From Deinococcus peraridilitoris DSM 19664 (GTDB taxonomy: Bacteria > Deinococcota > Deinococci > Deinococcales > Deinococcaceae): a stretch of DNA of 64,000 bases. Under the pieces are notes generated by a model, which was not told the DNA's origin, searched no databases, and saw nothing but the letters and a program-made list of their open reading frames with translations. Location: positions 620,001-684,000 of the forward strand of contig NC_019793.1 of assembly GCF_000317835.1 (NCBI RefSeq), written 5' to 3'. The position numbers were made by a program, and so were the translations under genes. Position 1 is the stretch's first letter. Each line of letters starts with the position of its first letter. Positions 1 to 9,169 of this stretch are shown here, piece by piece.

Positions 1-1396
1 CCGCTTCGACGGTGGTGGCGCCTTTGGGAATCACGTACTCGCCATCACGGTGAATCAGGACAATCAGGGCGTCTTCCGGGAAACCCAGGTCGACGATGCG
101 TTTGCCTTCCACGATGGAGTGGCGTGGCACGCGAATGTCAACCAGGTCGGTTTTCTCCGAGTCGAGCGATGCGTAGGAAAGCGGCGAAACCTGCGGCGTG
201 ACGAGATCCGTGTCGACCCGCAAAAGGCGCGCCACGAAAGGCAGGCTGGTGCCTTGAATCAGAATGCTGGTCAGCACGATAAAAAACGCGACGTTGAAGA
301 TGATCTGTGCACCCGGAACGCCGGCCAGCAACGGAAAGGTCGCCAGGATGATCGGAACGGCACCACGCAATCCCACCCAGGCGATCATGCTCTTGTGACG
401 CTTTTTCATGGGAGAAAGCGCCAGGCTGAGGTAGATCGCCAGGGGCCGCGCGATGAACATCAGGATCAGCGAGAGCAGCATGGCCGGTCCGGCGACGCTC
501 AGCAGTTGCTTCGGGAAGACCAGCAGACCGAGCAGCAGGAACATACCGATCTCGAACAGGTAGGTCAGGCCATCGTGAAAAAGCCGCAGCGAGCGCTTGT
601 GGATGAAGTCACTGTTGCCGAGCACGACCGCGCCGATGTACACCGCCAGAAACCCACTGCCGCCCACCACGGCGGCACTGCCGTACATCAAGGCCATCAA
701 GGAAATGGACAGCACCGAGTACAAGCCGTCGAACTTCAGGTTGATGTTGTTCAGCACGTGAACCGCAACCTGCCCGGCCACATAACCCACCGCGCCGCCG
801 ATCAGCATCTGCTGCAGGAACAGCGGAATGATGCTGTACCACGGCAAGGAAGGCTGCATGATCAGGCTGGTGAGGCCGATGACCAGGAACACGGCCATCG
901 GATCGTTGGTGCCGGACTCGAATTCCAGGAGCGGCTTGATCTGCCCTTTCAGCCCGAGTGCCCGTTCGCGCAGCACGCTGAAGACCGCGCTGGCATCGGT
1001 CGATGACACGACCGCGCCGAGGAGCAGGCTGGTCAGCCAGGGCAGGTGAAGCAGGTGGTGCGCGGCGGCGCCCAGGACTCCCGCCGTGATGAACACCCCC
1101 AGCGTGGACAGCACCAGCCCTTTGGCGAGCACGGGTCTGGTGTCCTTCCAGCGGGTTTCCAGCCCCCCGGAGTAGAGAATCAGCACCAGGGTGATGATGC
1201 CGACCAGCTGCGTCAGTTCGTAATTTTCAAAAGGAATCCCGCCGAGTCCTTCGCTGCCGGCGAGCATACCGATCACCACGAACAGCAGCAGGGCTGGCAC
1301 GCCAAGCCGCCCACCGAGCTTGCTGGCGAAGAGGCTCAGCAGAATCAGGGCGGCGCCAATCAGAATGGGAACGTCAAAAATGCTGCTGGAGGGCAA
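1..1396 (-). CDS. K+/H+ (cation/proton) antiporter, CPA1/NhaP2 type, 3' end outside window
   Basis: The reading frame on the minus strand runs from a TTG at 1396 to the window edge without a stop, giving about 465 residues. The TTG start is chosen because GGAGG lies about 6 bases upstream and the protein begins with the hydrophobic helix expected of the family. About twelve membrane segments follow. The ion-binding part contains SSTDASAVFS and LEFESGTNDP, typical of CPA1 exchangers such as NhaP2/CvrA. The last visible residues (RDGEYVIPKGATTVE) read as the start of a TrkA-C/RCK_C regulatory domain, which in this family senses nucleotides or cyclic di-AMP. It should exchange cytoplasmic K+ or Na+ for protons at the inner membrane. 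Family assignment is secure; ion preference is not visible. Confidence 0.9.
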   Translation of the reverse strand, partial: MPSSSIFDVPILIGAALILLSLFASKLGGRLGVPALLLFVVIGMLAGSEGLGGIPFENYELTQLVGIITLVLILYSGGLETRWKDTRPVLAKGLVLSTLGVFITAGVLGAAAHHLLHLPWLTSLLLGAVVSSTDASAVFSVLRERALGLKGQIKPLLEFESGTNDPMAVFLVIGLTSLIMQPSLPWYSIIPLFLQQMLIGGAVGYVAGQVAVHVLNNINLKFDGLYSVLSISLMALMYGSAAVVGGSGFLAVYIGAVVLGNSDFIHKRSLRLFHDGLTYLFEIGMFLLLGLLVFPKQLLSVAGPAMLLSLILMFIARPLAIYLSLALSPMKKRHKSMIAWVGLRGAVPIILATFPLLAGVPGAQIIFNVAFFIVLTSILIQGTSLPFVARLLRVDTDLVTPQVSPLSYASLDSEKTDLVDIRVPRHSIVEGKRIVDLGFPEDALIVLIHRDGEYVIPKGATTVEA

Positions 1397-1899
1397 GAGT
1401 GTCCTCCTTCAAGGATCAGGGATGAGCGGTAGACAGACGGCGTGGCGGTTCAGGACCACCGTTCAGGAGCGAAAGAACCGACCCTGCGGTCGTGGAGCGC
1501 GCCACGGTCATCGTGGACGTGGGATGGAACTTGACTTCTGTGGTTTCAGCAGCGTCAGCTTGCCGGCAGGCGCCTGAAAGCAGGCGACCGAAGCGGACAG
1601 GCCGTGACCTGCGTCACCCACCGTCGAGCTGCCGAACGCCGGCGTACTGCTGCGAGCCAGGCGAGAAAGGCCGCCGAAGCGGCGTATTCTCCAGCCTACT
1701 GGAATCAGGATGGACGCTTTTGTGCCGGGCCCGACGAACGCGTCTTCGGGCGTCTTCTGCGGATTGGCCATTCAGTGAGGCTCTTCAACCTCTCCTGGCG
1801 AGGTGACCGACGAGGCGTGGCTTTGTGGGGGCTGGTCGCCGGATTCGGATAGCACGGGGCGGCGTGACCTTTCGTGCGGTTTGGCGTTGATGGAGACGG

Positions 1900-2215
1900 A
1901 AAGGTCTGCGGTGCTTTTCGGCGCCGATGATCGCCCCGCTGAACATCAGCATCGCTGTCGTGAGCAGCAAGGTCAAGCCGTGCCCCGTGCTGGCCGGTAC
2001 GCCGAGGACACCCTGAAGCCAGACGGTGGGAGGCTGGATGACGTAGATGCTCCATCAGGGCCCGATCACCGGGACGTTGGGTAGGACGTTGGCGACCAGT
2101 GCGGAGACCAGGGAAACCTGTCCCTGTAACGCGATGTTGACGGGAACGTCAACGGCATCGAGACCATCTACAAATTCTTTCAGTCCGGCCAGTAGCCAAG
2201 AAATGGAGTGAACGG
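1900..2215 (-). pseudogene. Relic of a DASS/ArsB-like anion transporter
   Basis: On the minus strand a hydrophobic frame reads WLLAGLKEFVDGLDAV, then SALVANVLPNVPVI, then hits an in-frame TGA at 2057-2055. It continues in the same frame as WSIYVIQPPTVWLQGVLG and LTLLLTTAMLMFSGAIIGAE. This order resembles the last third of ArsB/SLC13-type transporters (FAGLFVVVGGL, then SNLVSNVPAV, then STLAGNLTLLGS-NLIVAE). No initiation region or intact N-terminal half is present, so it is read as a decayed gene fragment. Similarity was judged by eye and may be coincidental. Confidence 0.35.
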
Positions 2216-2348
2216 GGCCGAGGGTACGGCTTCGCTTCCCAGGCCGCCGTGGTCGGGAACGAAGCCTCCTGACAGCCTCGCCCGGAAGCCATCTCGGGTG
2301 CCTTTTACGTCCGTCACGGCCCGAATCGACTCCGTGGTAGGCTTCGGC

Positions 2349-2696
2349 ATGCCGATTCGGGTTCACTTCGCGGATGGTCTGCAGCAGGATTTTGCCGAGG
2401 AACTTGAGACCGAACTCGTGAGCGTCATCCCACCGTCGGGCAGCTTCGATCACGACGGGAACCTGGTGGGCGGCGCCAGTCCCACCGAGATTCACACTCC
2501 GCTGAGTACGGCCCAGGCAGTCGGCCGTTTTCTGGAGCGCCTCACGCATGACGGCTTCATCGCGGTGAGCGGCAGCAAGTTCTACACCCCGCAGGCAGTG
2601 ATCGCCGTGGAGATCGTGCTGCCTGAGTCGTCAGAGGAACGGGCGCTGACAGCCGAGCGGCCCCTGAACGGGGTAGCGGGTGAGAGCCGCCTTTAA
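2349..2696 (+). CDS. Small hypothetical protein
   Basis: This is a 115-residue open frame beginning MPIRVHFADGL, with acidic, mixed alpha/beta composition and no membrane segment or signal peptide. I do not recognise a family. The ATG at 2349 is the first start that gives protein-like composition; the frame is open further upstream, where the translation is arginine- and proline-rich and looks non-coding. It ends just before the excisionase-like relic and lies antisense to the 5' side of the transporter relic, so it may be cargo or debris of the same element as the integrase. No convincing Shine-Dalgarno sequence is seen. Confidence 0.4.
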   Translation: MPIRVHFADGLQQDFAEELETELVSVIPPSGSFDHDGNLVGGASPTEIHTPLSTAQAVGRFLERLTHDGFIAVSGSKFYTPQAVIAVEIVLPESSEERALTAERPLNGVAGESRL

Positions 2697-2751
2697 CAGG
2701 CAGGCCGGTTCATCCTTCGACCGCGAAGTTGGCGACCAGATTAGAAGGGGC

Positions 2752-2874
2752 GTGACGGTCCTGGCCAGTTTGGCAACCAAGTACCTGCCCTGCATCCGCC
2801 TCGGTCAACGCTACCGTTTTCCACGCCGGGCCCTGATGCGCTGGATCGACGAGCAGCTCCTCCACCAGCAATGA
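2752..2874 (+). pseudogene. C-terminal half of an excisionase-like helix-turn-helix protein
   Basis: The 40-residue reading from GTG 2752 contains LPCIRLGQRYRFPRRALMRW. This matches the second half of the MerR-like helix-turn-helix in excisionase-family proteins (usually LPxxRLGRRxRFxRxxxxxW). The expected first half, with its ExAxxLGVSxxTVYR helix, is missing in this frame, where unrelated residues stand instead. It sits 138 bases upstream of the integrase, the position an Xis-like gene normally takes, so I infer a 5'-truncated recombination directionality factor. A short functional protein cannot be excluded. Confidence 0.5.
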
Positions 2875-2877
2875 CAG

Positions 2878-2909
2878 CAGCGGCCCACCCTTCGGTGGGC
2901 CGCTGTTCT
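2878..2909 (+). terminator. Rho-independent terminator after the excisionase-like relic
   Basis: A 12-base perfect stem (CAGCGGCCCACC with GGTGGGCCGCTG) closes on a CTTC tetraloop and is followed by TTCT. It begins three bases past the TGA of the relic, which suggests the relic was once a transcribed gene. Confidence 0.75.
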
Positions 2910-3012
2910 GAAAGGAACCCCATGCACGCCACCCACGCCCGCTTCCCCACCGCCCACACTCCTGACGGAGGGTCCTTCCGCGCGCCTGACTCCACGCTTG
3001 AAGGCTCCTGGC

Positions 3013-4377
3013 ATGCTGCGTAACCAGAAACGCCGCAGCAACGACTCCGGCAGCATCTTCTACCGGAAAAAGCGTGAGCAGTGGGTCGCGCGGGTCCCGC
3101 TGTCCTGGCATCACCCCAGCGGCAAACGTCACCTGGAGCGCGCCTTCGCGTCCCAGAAAGAAGCCGAGCGGTACCTGCGCCAGGCGATGGTCGAGCGGGA
3201 CAAAGGAACCCTCACCATCGCCTGGCGCAAAACGCTGGGGGAGTATCTCGATGGCTGGCTGCTCGCCAAAGAACAGAACGACAAACGCCGCCCTTCCACC
3301 CTGCTCGATTACCGCGGCACCTTCAAGAATCACGTCAAGCCGTACCTCGGTCCGGTCCGGCTGGAGAAACTCGCGACCGACGACATCCGGCTGCTGCACC
3401 GCAAGCTCCGCGAGGCGGGCAGGTCGGAATCCAGCATCCGCCGGGCCCACAATCACCTCAAGACCGCCTTGCAGGACGCGGTGCGCGAAGAAATCCTCGC
3501 CCGCAATGTCGCCGCGCTGGTTCGCGCGCCCAAGGTGCCCCGCACCCTCCAGCAGTCCTGGACGCTCACCGAAGTGCAGACCTTCTGGCAGCACGTCCAG
3601 GACCATCCACTCAAGGCGCTGTGGATCACCGCGATCCTGACCGGCCTGCGGCGCGGAGAACTGGCGGGCTTGCGCTGGCAGGACCTCGATTTCGAGCAGC
3701 GTGAGCTGCACGTCCGGGTGACCATCACCGAAATTGCCGGCAAGCTGCAGTTCGGCCCGCCGAAGTCGCGCAACGCCGTGCGGGTGGTGCCGCTGCCCAA
3801 TGATCTGCTGCCGATCCTGCAGGAGCACCGTGAGCGCTGGGCGCCCGTCACGGCCTTGACTCCCGCACCCTGGCGGGAAGAGGACTTCGTATTTCTGTCG
3901 TGGAGTGACGGCTGGCCGTTGCGGCCCAGCACCATGAACCGCACCCACACCCGCCTGTGCCGCGAAGCGGGCGTGAAGAAGATCCGGGTGCATGACCTGC
4001 GCCGCACCTACGTCAGCATCCTGGGCGCCAAAAAAGGCCTGTCGCTGCGGGCGATCGCGGAGTTTGTCGGGCATGCCGATCCGGCCTTCACCGCGCGGGT
4101 GTATCAGGACGTGCTGCCTCAGGAACGTAAGCGGGCGGCGGATCAGCTTGAAGGAGTTGCTGGAGGACGACAGTACGCCGTAGCGTCCGGTGCTGTTCAT
4201 CGTACGGGTCCTCGATTGACAGTGCCCGGCCAGTTGAGCGATTCGCCACGGCCCATGAAGTTGACGCTGTCTCTGCTGAAGCAGCGCCGCGGTGTGGGAT
4301 GGTCACCCCGCGCTCGACTTGGCGCCCCGGGAAGCAAGTGCAGACCTACCCTGAGGGTGGGTCTGCACTTGAGGTAA
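3013..4377 (+). CDS. Tyrosine site-specific recombinase (phage-type integrase), C-terminus frameshifted
   Basis: This phage-type integrase should integrate or excise a mobile element. From ATG 3013 it has an N-terminal AP2-like arm-binding part, a SAM-like core-binding domain (about residues 65-160) and a catalytic domain. The catalytic residues are visible: the Arg of GLRRGE, the Lys region PPKSRNAVRVVPL, HDLRRT, FVGH and the nucleophile Tyr in ARVYQD. The family normally ends about 20 residues after that Tyr. Here the frame runs on for some 75 unlike residues to 4377. Ignoring one G at about 4150 gives DQLKELLEDDSTP and a TAG at 4181-4183, the natural-looking end. All catalytic residues precede the shift, so activity may survive. 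The neighbouring HTH relic fits a former integrative element. Confidence 0.85.
   Translation: MLRNQKRRSNDSGSIFYRKKREQWVARVPLSWHHPSGKRHLERAFASQKEAERYLRQAMVERDKGTLTIAWRKTLGEYLDGWLLAKEQNDKRRPSTLLDYRGTFKNHVKPYLGPVRLEKLATDDIRLLHRKLREAGRSESSIRRAHNHLKTALQDAVREEILARNVAALVRAPKVPRTLQQSWTLTEVQTFWQHVQDHPLKALWITAILTGLRRGELAGLRWQDLDFEQRELHVRVTITEIAGKLQFGPPKSRNAVRVVPLPNDLLPILQEHRERWAPVTALTPAPWREEDFVFLSWSDGWPLRPSTMNRTHTRLCREAGVKKIRVHDLRRTYVSILGAKKGLSLRAIAEFVGHADPAFTARVYQDVLPQERKRAADQLEGVAGGRQYAVASGAVHRTGPRLTVPGQLSDSPRPMKLTLSLLKQRRGVGWSPRARLGAPGSKCRPTLRVGLHLR
4336..4370. terminator. Long hairpin between convergent integrase and lipoprotein genes
   Basis: A 16-base stem (one G-T pair) around a TGA loop, with arms starting AAGTGCAGACC, lies 30 bases past the end of the lipoprotein gene. 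The T tract is weak, so termination is inferred from shape and position. Confidence 0.55.
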
Positions 4378-4399
4378 CGCCATCGGGCGCGCGGCTTCT

Positions 4400-5977
4400 T
4401 CAGCGGACAAAGGTGAAGTTGGCAGTGTGTACGGTGTCATCGGCCAGCTTTACGACCAGTTGGCGGCACTGGCCTGCCCAGGCCTTGTCGGTCTTCCAGA
4501 CGTACACGTAGTGACCGGCTACGCTGTCAAAGCTGAGGCTGCTCGAACCCGCGGTGGAGGTCACCTCGACATCATCCGTGCTCGCGGTGGAGCTGCAATT
4601 GATGACCTTGGCGGTGGGAGAACCGGAAGCGAGGATCGACAGGCCCTGATCGCCCTTCAAGCTGAACTTCACGGGAACAGCGCTGCCCGCCTTGGCGCGG
4701 TTGAGCGTGCCACCGTTGTCCACCGGGCTGAAGAACCCCTGGAATTCGTAAATGACGCTGTACGCGGCGTTGCCTTGGGCGGTGTTGCCGGCAAGGTCAG
4801 CGGCGCGGCAGGTTACTTGCTGCGCACCAACACGGCTGGTCACGACCGCGTCGCAGGCTTGGCTCGCGAGACCTGACAGGGGGTCGCTGGCGCCCGCGCT
4901 GGCGTTGGCCGTCCCGCCAAGCAGCACCGGGTTGGGGGTCACGCTGGGGTTGAGCCGTGGGGCGGTCTTGTCGAGCTTGATGTTGGCAGGGTCGCTGGTC
5001 GCCGAGTTTCCCGCCTGGTCGGTCACGCTCTTCGAGATATTCTGGCCATTCTGGCCGGTCTCCTCTGATTGCGTGTGGGCGGACGGGCAGGCGCCGGCGG
5101 CGAGGCCCGATCCGGGCTGGCTGTCGTTGCAGGTGAAGTTGACGTTCACATCGTCGTTGTACCAGCCATGCTGGTTGGGCGCGCGACTGGGGGCGGCACT
5201 GATGGTGGGCGCCGTCGCGTCACGCTTGAAGGTGACGGATCGGCTGGTCGTTCCGCCCGCGCTGGTGGCAGAACAGGTGAGCGTCAGCCCGGAGGTATCT
5301 TCCTGAGCCGTGCTGGCGTCACAGCCGGTCATGCTGCTGATCGCGCTCCCGTCGTCAGTGACGTTCCAGCGTACCGTGACGTCGCTGGTATACCAGTTGT
5401 TCAGGCCTAACGTGCCGATGATTTCCGACGTAATCTCCGGACCGCTGCTGTCGCGGGGAGCCTGAGGAGGAGGTGCGGGGGTGAACTGAACGGTAAAGGA
5501 AGCCAGCGGGTAAGTGTAGGTGCTGCCTTGTTTGCCGCCGGAGGCGACCAGGGTCATGCGGGCGACGTCACTGTCGTCGGTGCTGGGAGTAGCGCTGGTG
5601 GACGCGCTGTAGCGGATGCTGCCCGCCGCGCTTTGACCGCAATCCGTCAGGGTGGTATATCCGGCGATGCCGGTGGAGTCCTTCTCGATTCTGGGGTCGG
5701 TCGTGGTCAGTGCCACCCGCACGGATTGTCCGGGTGTGGCGTTGCAGTTTCTGGCATCTCCTGCTTCACTGGTGGCGACCAGGTACACGCTGACAGTTCC
5801 AGCCTGACCAGGCTGGATGGAACGTTTTCCGCTGGTCACAAGATCGTTATCGCTCACGGTGACGGTGTCGAGCGGTATCACGGCGGTTTGCGCTGGAGTG
5901 CTTTTGGGCTGGGTGCCGCAGGCGGCCAGGGAGAGGGACAGGAGTACAGCACTCAATGCTCGAACGGGAGGGTGCAT
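4400..5977 (-). CDS. Secreted lipoprotein with Ig-like repeats and PxKF domain
   Basis: This 525-residue protein carries a lipoprotein signal peptide (lipobox LAAC, Cys20) when started at ATG 5977; an earlier start would add 21 unlikely residues. It has several beta-rich modules. Two resemble each other, with WYTSDVTVRW and WYNDDVNVNF followed by a conserved Cys and a DxTAP spacer, as in bacterial Ig-like repeats. Near the C-terminus GSAVPVKFSLKGD is the PxKF motif that names its domain. It is probably displayed on the cell surface in binding or adhesion; no catalytic motif is seen. It stands alone between the integrase and tRNA-Asn and may be island cargo. Confidence 0.75.
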   Translation of the reverse strand: MHPPVRALSAVLLSLSLAACGTQPKSTPAQTAVIPLDTVTVSDNDLVTSGKRSIQPGQAGTVSVYLVATSEAGDARNCNATPGQSVRVALTTTDPRIEKDSTGIAGYTTLTDCGQSAAGSIRYSASTSATPSTDDSDVARMTLVASGGKQGSTYTYPLASFTVQFTPAPPPQAPRDSSGPEITSEIIGTLGLNNWYTSDVTVRWNVTDDGSAISSMTGCDASTAQEDTSGLTLTCSATSAGGTTSRSVTFKRDATAPTISAAPSRAPNQHGWYNDDVNVNFTCNDSQPGSGLAAGACPSAHTQSEETGQNGQNISKSVTDQAGNSATSDPANIKLDKTAPRLNPSVTPNPVLLGGTANASAGASDPLSGLASQACDAVVTSRVGAQQVTCRAADLAGNTAQGNAAYSVIYEFQGFFSPVDNGGTLNRAKAGSAVPVKFSLKGDQGLSILASGSPTAKVINCSSTASTDDVEVTSTAGSSSLSFDSVAGHYVYVWKTDKAWAGQCRQLVVKLADDTVHTANFTFVR

Positions 5978-7002
5978 CAGCCGTTTCCTTTTCTGCGTGT
6001 TTGAGGCTCGGGCTGCGTCGCAGAGCGCAACTTGCTGCAAAAGGACGAACTCCTGGGGCCGTCGTTCCTGTCAGGTCTTGCGAGCCTGCACGCGTTGCCT
6101 TCCTCCACGGGCGGTTGAGACGGGTGGCTAGCGTTGAAAGTGCCCTACTTGAGACTTTCTTGCTCTTTCCATCAGCTGAGCTTCAGTTGCGTGTGTTGAT
6201 GTTAAAGTTAAAAACTTCTCGCGCATAGGGGTCTTTCAGAGATAAAGAGTATCATGAGTAAAAAGTTAGTTGTATACGGGAAAGCTTAGACGTTAGGTTA
6301 GAAGAGTATACAAACGCTAAACGATTTATGGTTCTCTTTCGCCTTCTGCTTTGCCCTTCTCGCCGGCAAGGGTGGAGACGGGCTGTCTGTACCATCACCG
6401 CAAATTTGACCTTAATCTCAGCCTTCCTTGCTGGATGGCCCCACCGCAATGCTTGATCGCTTTTGCCAGCAGCAGTGGGGATGCTCACGGAACCCATCGG
6501 TTTTCATTGACTCGTTATGTGGTTGCCGCATGCTCGAACGACGACTTCAGTGCCTGGCCGTCAATTATTACCGACGAACATGTTGTGAGGAGGCAGGCGC
6601 AGCATGTTTATAGAAGCTCATTTTACTCACTTACGGGACGCCACCGTCATTGTTCATCAGTTCAATCATCTCGCCCGCTGCCCATTCCAGGGTTTCGAAA
6701 AAACCGGAAAGAATTCGCGCCAAAAGTCGGCAAGGCAGCGAACATCGTTCAACCTCACTGCCGCGCCATACAGCGCCATCAACCAAACTTGACGCGCAGT
6801 GGTCGCCTCGCACCGAACGCTTACGCTGAGAAAAGGCATGATCAGACGGGCGCCGCTGTACCCTGACGTCGTCGCCCTGCCCGGTAACACGAAGCGTGGA
6901 CCCGCAGGGTGGCGGAGCGTCGCGAAAACTGAAAATGACATTTAGTGGCACTTTTAGTGGCACGGCGTCGATCAGCCCATATTCAGTTTTTCTCCCAAAA
7001 GG
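5978..7002. other. About 1 kb without a recognisable gene
   Basis: The first part (6140-6350) is clearly richer in A and T than the rest of the window. Frames on both strands are short, rich in Cys, Arg and His, and unlike any family I recognise. The only structure noted is the 12-base tandem repeat at 6941-6963. The stretch lies between the lipoprotein promoter region and tRNA-Asn and probably holds degraded mobile DNA. Confidence 0.5.
6941..6963. repeat. Two tandem copies of TTTAGTGGCAC
   Basis: The 11-mer TTTAGTGGCAC occurs at 6941-6951 and again with period 12, ending at 6963. It lies about 70 bases from the 3' end of tRNA-Asn. No function is visible; a recombination scar or attachment-site remnant is possible. 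Confidence 0.5.
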
Positions 7003-7029
7003 AAAACCCCCTCCTGGAGGGGGTTTTTT
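7003..7029. terminator. Bidirectional terminator 3' of tRNA-Asn
   Basis: An AAAACCCCCTC / GAGGGGGTTTT stem of 11 bases closes on a 3-base loop, with runs of A on one side and T on the other, one base past the tRNA CCA end. It ends tRNA transcripts on the minus strand and could act in both directions. Confidence 0.85.
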
Positions 7030-7030
7030 C

Positions 7031-7105
7031 TGGCTCGGCAGGTAGGGATCGAACCTACGACCATTCGATTAACAGTCGAACGCTCTACCGCTGAGCTACT
7101 GCCGA
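7031..7105 (-). tRNA. tRNA-Asn (anticodon GTT)
   Basis: The minus strand folds as a complete cloverleaf. The 7-base acceptor stem TCGGCAG/CTGCCGA is followed by discriminator G and an encoded CCA. The D arm is GCTC-AGCGGTAG-AGC, the anticodon arm TTCGA-CTGTTAA-TCGAA carries GTT, and the T arm is GTAGG-TTCGATC-CCTAC. Its 3' end faces the gene-poor region that ends the presumed element, a common integration target, but no repeat of the tRNA 3' end was found by eye near the integrase. Confidence 0.97.
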
Positions 7106-7180
7106 ACACCGCTGGCGCGCGTGGGCGCGGTCAGCGAGAAGAAGTGTAGCAAAGGTGTTTCGGGGACGCAAGTGGGAAGC

Positions 7181-8122
7181 TCAAACTTCCGCGAACACAC
7201 CCAGGCGGCGAAAACGCTGCGAGCGCTGGGCGAGCAGCTGTTCCGAACTGAGCTGTTGCAGTTCGCGCAGGTGCAGCTCCAGGGCCTCCCCCAGCAGGCG
7301 CGCCGCTTCGACCGCATCGAGATGCGCACCCCCTACGGGCTCAGCAATGACATCTTCGACGATCCCGAGGCGCTTGAGGTCCGGCGCCGTGAGCTGCAAG
7401 GCCTCGGCGGCTTCGGGAGCTTTGGCGGCGTCGCGCCAGACGATGCTGGCGCAGGCCTCGGGGGAAATAACGCTGTACCAGGCGTTTTCCTGAATCAGCA
7501 CGCGGTTGCCTACCCCGATCGCCAGGGCGCCGCCGGAACCGCCCTCGCCGATCACGGCACACACCACCGGAACGCGCAGCCGGGCCATACGCTGAATGCT
7601 CTCGGCAATCGCCCAGCCCTGTCCCCGTTCCTCGGCCTCGATGCCGGGATACGCGCCGGGTGTGTCTATGAGCGCAATCACCGGCAGGCCGAACTTGTCG
7701 GCGAGGTCCATCAACCGGATGGCCTTGCGATAACCCTCGGGATTGCTCATACCAAAACGGCGGCGGATCTTGCCCTTGGTATCACGCCCCTTGTGCTGCA
7801 TCAGCAGCATCACGCTCTGGTCCCCGAACTGCGCCGGACCGCCGATCAGGGCCGGGTCGTCGCCAAAGGCGCGGTCACCGTGCAGCTCTACGAAGCCGGT
7901 GAACAGCCGGTGCACGTACTCGAGCGCGGTCGGCCTTCCGGGTGCGCGGGCCAGTTGAACCCGCTCCCAGCGACTGAGGTTCTGACTGCGCTCGCTGCGG
8001 AGCCGGCCCAGCTTGTCGCGCAGCGGTTGCAGTTCTGCCTCGAAGTTCTCGCCGGTTTCACGTGCCAGGCGCTCCAGATCGACAATCTGACGTTCCAGGC
8101 CTTGCAGGCTGGCTTCGCTCAT
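7181..8122 (-). CDS. accA: Acetyl-CoA carboxylase carboxyltransferase subunit alpha
   Basis: AccA forms the alpha2beta2 carboxyltransferase with AccD and moves the carboxyl group from carboxybiotin to acetyl-CoA, making malonyl-CoA for fatty acid synthesis in the cytosol. The 313-residue protein has the family length and signatures: [30 protein letters not shown] and [12 protein letters not shown], followed by the [15 protein letters not shown] block. The N-terminal helical segment (residues 1-50) is typical. Its ATG overlaps the TGA of accD (ATGA), so the two subunits are translationally coupled for 1:1 synthesis. Confidence 0.97.
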   Translation of the reverse strand: MSEASLQGLERQIVDLERLARETGENFEAELQPLRDKLGRLRSERSQNLSRWERVQLARAPGRPTALEYVHRLFTGFVELHGDRAFGDDPALIGGPAQFGDQSVMLLMQHKGRDTKGKIRRRFGMSNPEGYRKAIRLMDLADKFGLPVIALIDTPGAYPGIEAEERGQGWAIAESIQRMARLRVPVVCAVIGEGGSGGALAIGVGNRVLIQENAWYSVISPEACASIVWRDAAKAPEAAEALQLTAPDLKRLGIVEDVIAEPVGGAHLDAVEAARLLGEALELHLRELQQLSSEQLLAQRSQRFRRLGVFAEV

Positions 8123-9030
8123 ACCGCACCCCGCTCGGTCATCGCGTTGCCGTGTTCGAGCTGGACGCTCGGAGCCTGGGGGCGCCGCGTTGCCATCAAC
8201 ACCGTGAGGAGCTGCCCAAGGACTTCGCGCTGCTGACGGCGGTCGGTGACCAGATCGACCATGCCGTGCTCCAGCAGGAATTCTGCACGCTGAAAGCCAT
8301 CCGGGAGGTTCTGACGGATGGTCTGCTGAATGACGCGGGGCCCGGCAAAGCCGATCAGCGCACCGGGCTCGGCGATGATCACGTCAGCGATGGTGGCAAA
8401 ACTCGCCGTGACACCCCCGGTCGTCGGATCGGTCAGGATGCTGATGTAAGGCAGGCGGGCATCGGCCAGGCCTTCGAGGGCGACGGTCGTCTTCGCCATC
8501 TGCATCAGGCTCAGGGCGCTTTCCTGCATGCGCGCTCCACCGGACGCCGCGACCAGCACGAAGGGCGTGTTGGTACGGGTGGCGTGCTCGGCTGCGCGGG
8601 TGATCTCTTCACCGACGACACTGCCCATGCTGCCCCCACTGAAGTCGAAGTCCATGATGGCGACCGTGACCTCTTGCCCCAGAATCCGTCCGGTTCCCGT
8701 CAGAATGGCGTCGGGTCGGCCCGTCTTGGCCTGCGCGCGCCGCAGCCGCTCGGGGTACGGTTCGGTATCGACGAACCCGAGGGGATCAAGCGGGGTGACC
8801 CGGCCGCTGAGTTGCACAAAGCTGCCGTCGTCAAGCAGCACCTCGGCACGCTTTGTGGCGCCCAGGCGCTGATGGTGGTTGCATTTTGGGCAGACGTAGG
8901 CGTTGGCCTCGAAATCGCGGTTGTACACGCTGGCCTTGCACGACGTGCATTTGGTCCAGAGGTCCGGGAGCGCCTCGGAGTCAGTGGTCTGCTGGGGTTT
9001 TTTGCGTCGGAAGAACTTATCGAGTGCCAA
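8119..9030 (-). CDS. accD: Acetyl-CoA carboxylase carboxyltransferase subunit beta
   Basis: AccD is the zinc-carrying partner of AccA. Near the N-terminus two cysteine pairs (CTSC and CPKC, about 18 residues apart) form the C4 zinc ribbon that binds RNA and DNA in studied homologues. The crotonase-like carboxyltransferase core follows, with [20 protein letters not shown] and [12 protein letters not shown]. At 303 residues it is the usual length. GAAGGAG precedes the ATG at 9030 by about seven bases. It is the first gene of a two-gene operon, overlapping accA by four bases. Confidence 0.97.
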   Translation of the reverse strand: MALDKFFRRKKPQQTTDSEALPDLWTKCTSCKASVYNRDFEANAYVCPKCNHHQRLGATKRAEVLLDDGSFVQLSGRVTPLDPLGFVDTEPYPERLRRAQAKTGRPDAILTGTGRILGQEVTVAIMDFDFSGGSMGSVVGEEITRAAEHATRTNTPFVLVAASGGARMQESALSLMQMAKTTVALEGLADARLPYISILTDPTTGGVTASFATIADVIIAEPGALIGFAGPRVIQQTIRQNLPDGFQRAEFLLEHGMVDLVTDRRQQREVLGQLLTVLMATRRPQAPSVQLEHGNAMTERGAV

Positions 9031-9169
9031 GGGCTTTTTCTCCTTCGCGCATTCTAGAGGCGTCGGCGCGGCGCGGCTGTACTGAGTCTAACGCGCGTTC
9101 GCTCACTGCCGCCCCCGCAGGGACGCGCGGTGCCCACGCGCAGCAGTCAGCATTCCACGGTACGCAACT

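Noticed and set aside
50..1006. Long plus-strand frame opposite the antiporter gene
   Set aside because: Its translation is full of Gln, His, Arg and Asp typical of a GC-rich shadow, and the opposite strand encodes a clear membrane antiporter.
1397..1899. Possible riboswitch before the antiporter gene (c-di-AMP type)
   Set aside because: The expected conserved segments of the ydaO type were not found by eye.
2055..2549. 164-residue minus-strand frame as an intact gene
   Set aside because: Only its last 50 residues look like a membrane protein; the first 110 are Arg/Pro-rich and lie antisense to a better candidate. It is treated as containing a transporter relic.
2998..7030. Complete prophage between integrase and tRNA-Asn
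   Set aside because: No structural, lysis or replication genes are present; only an integrase, an excisionase relic and one lipoprotein.
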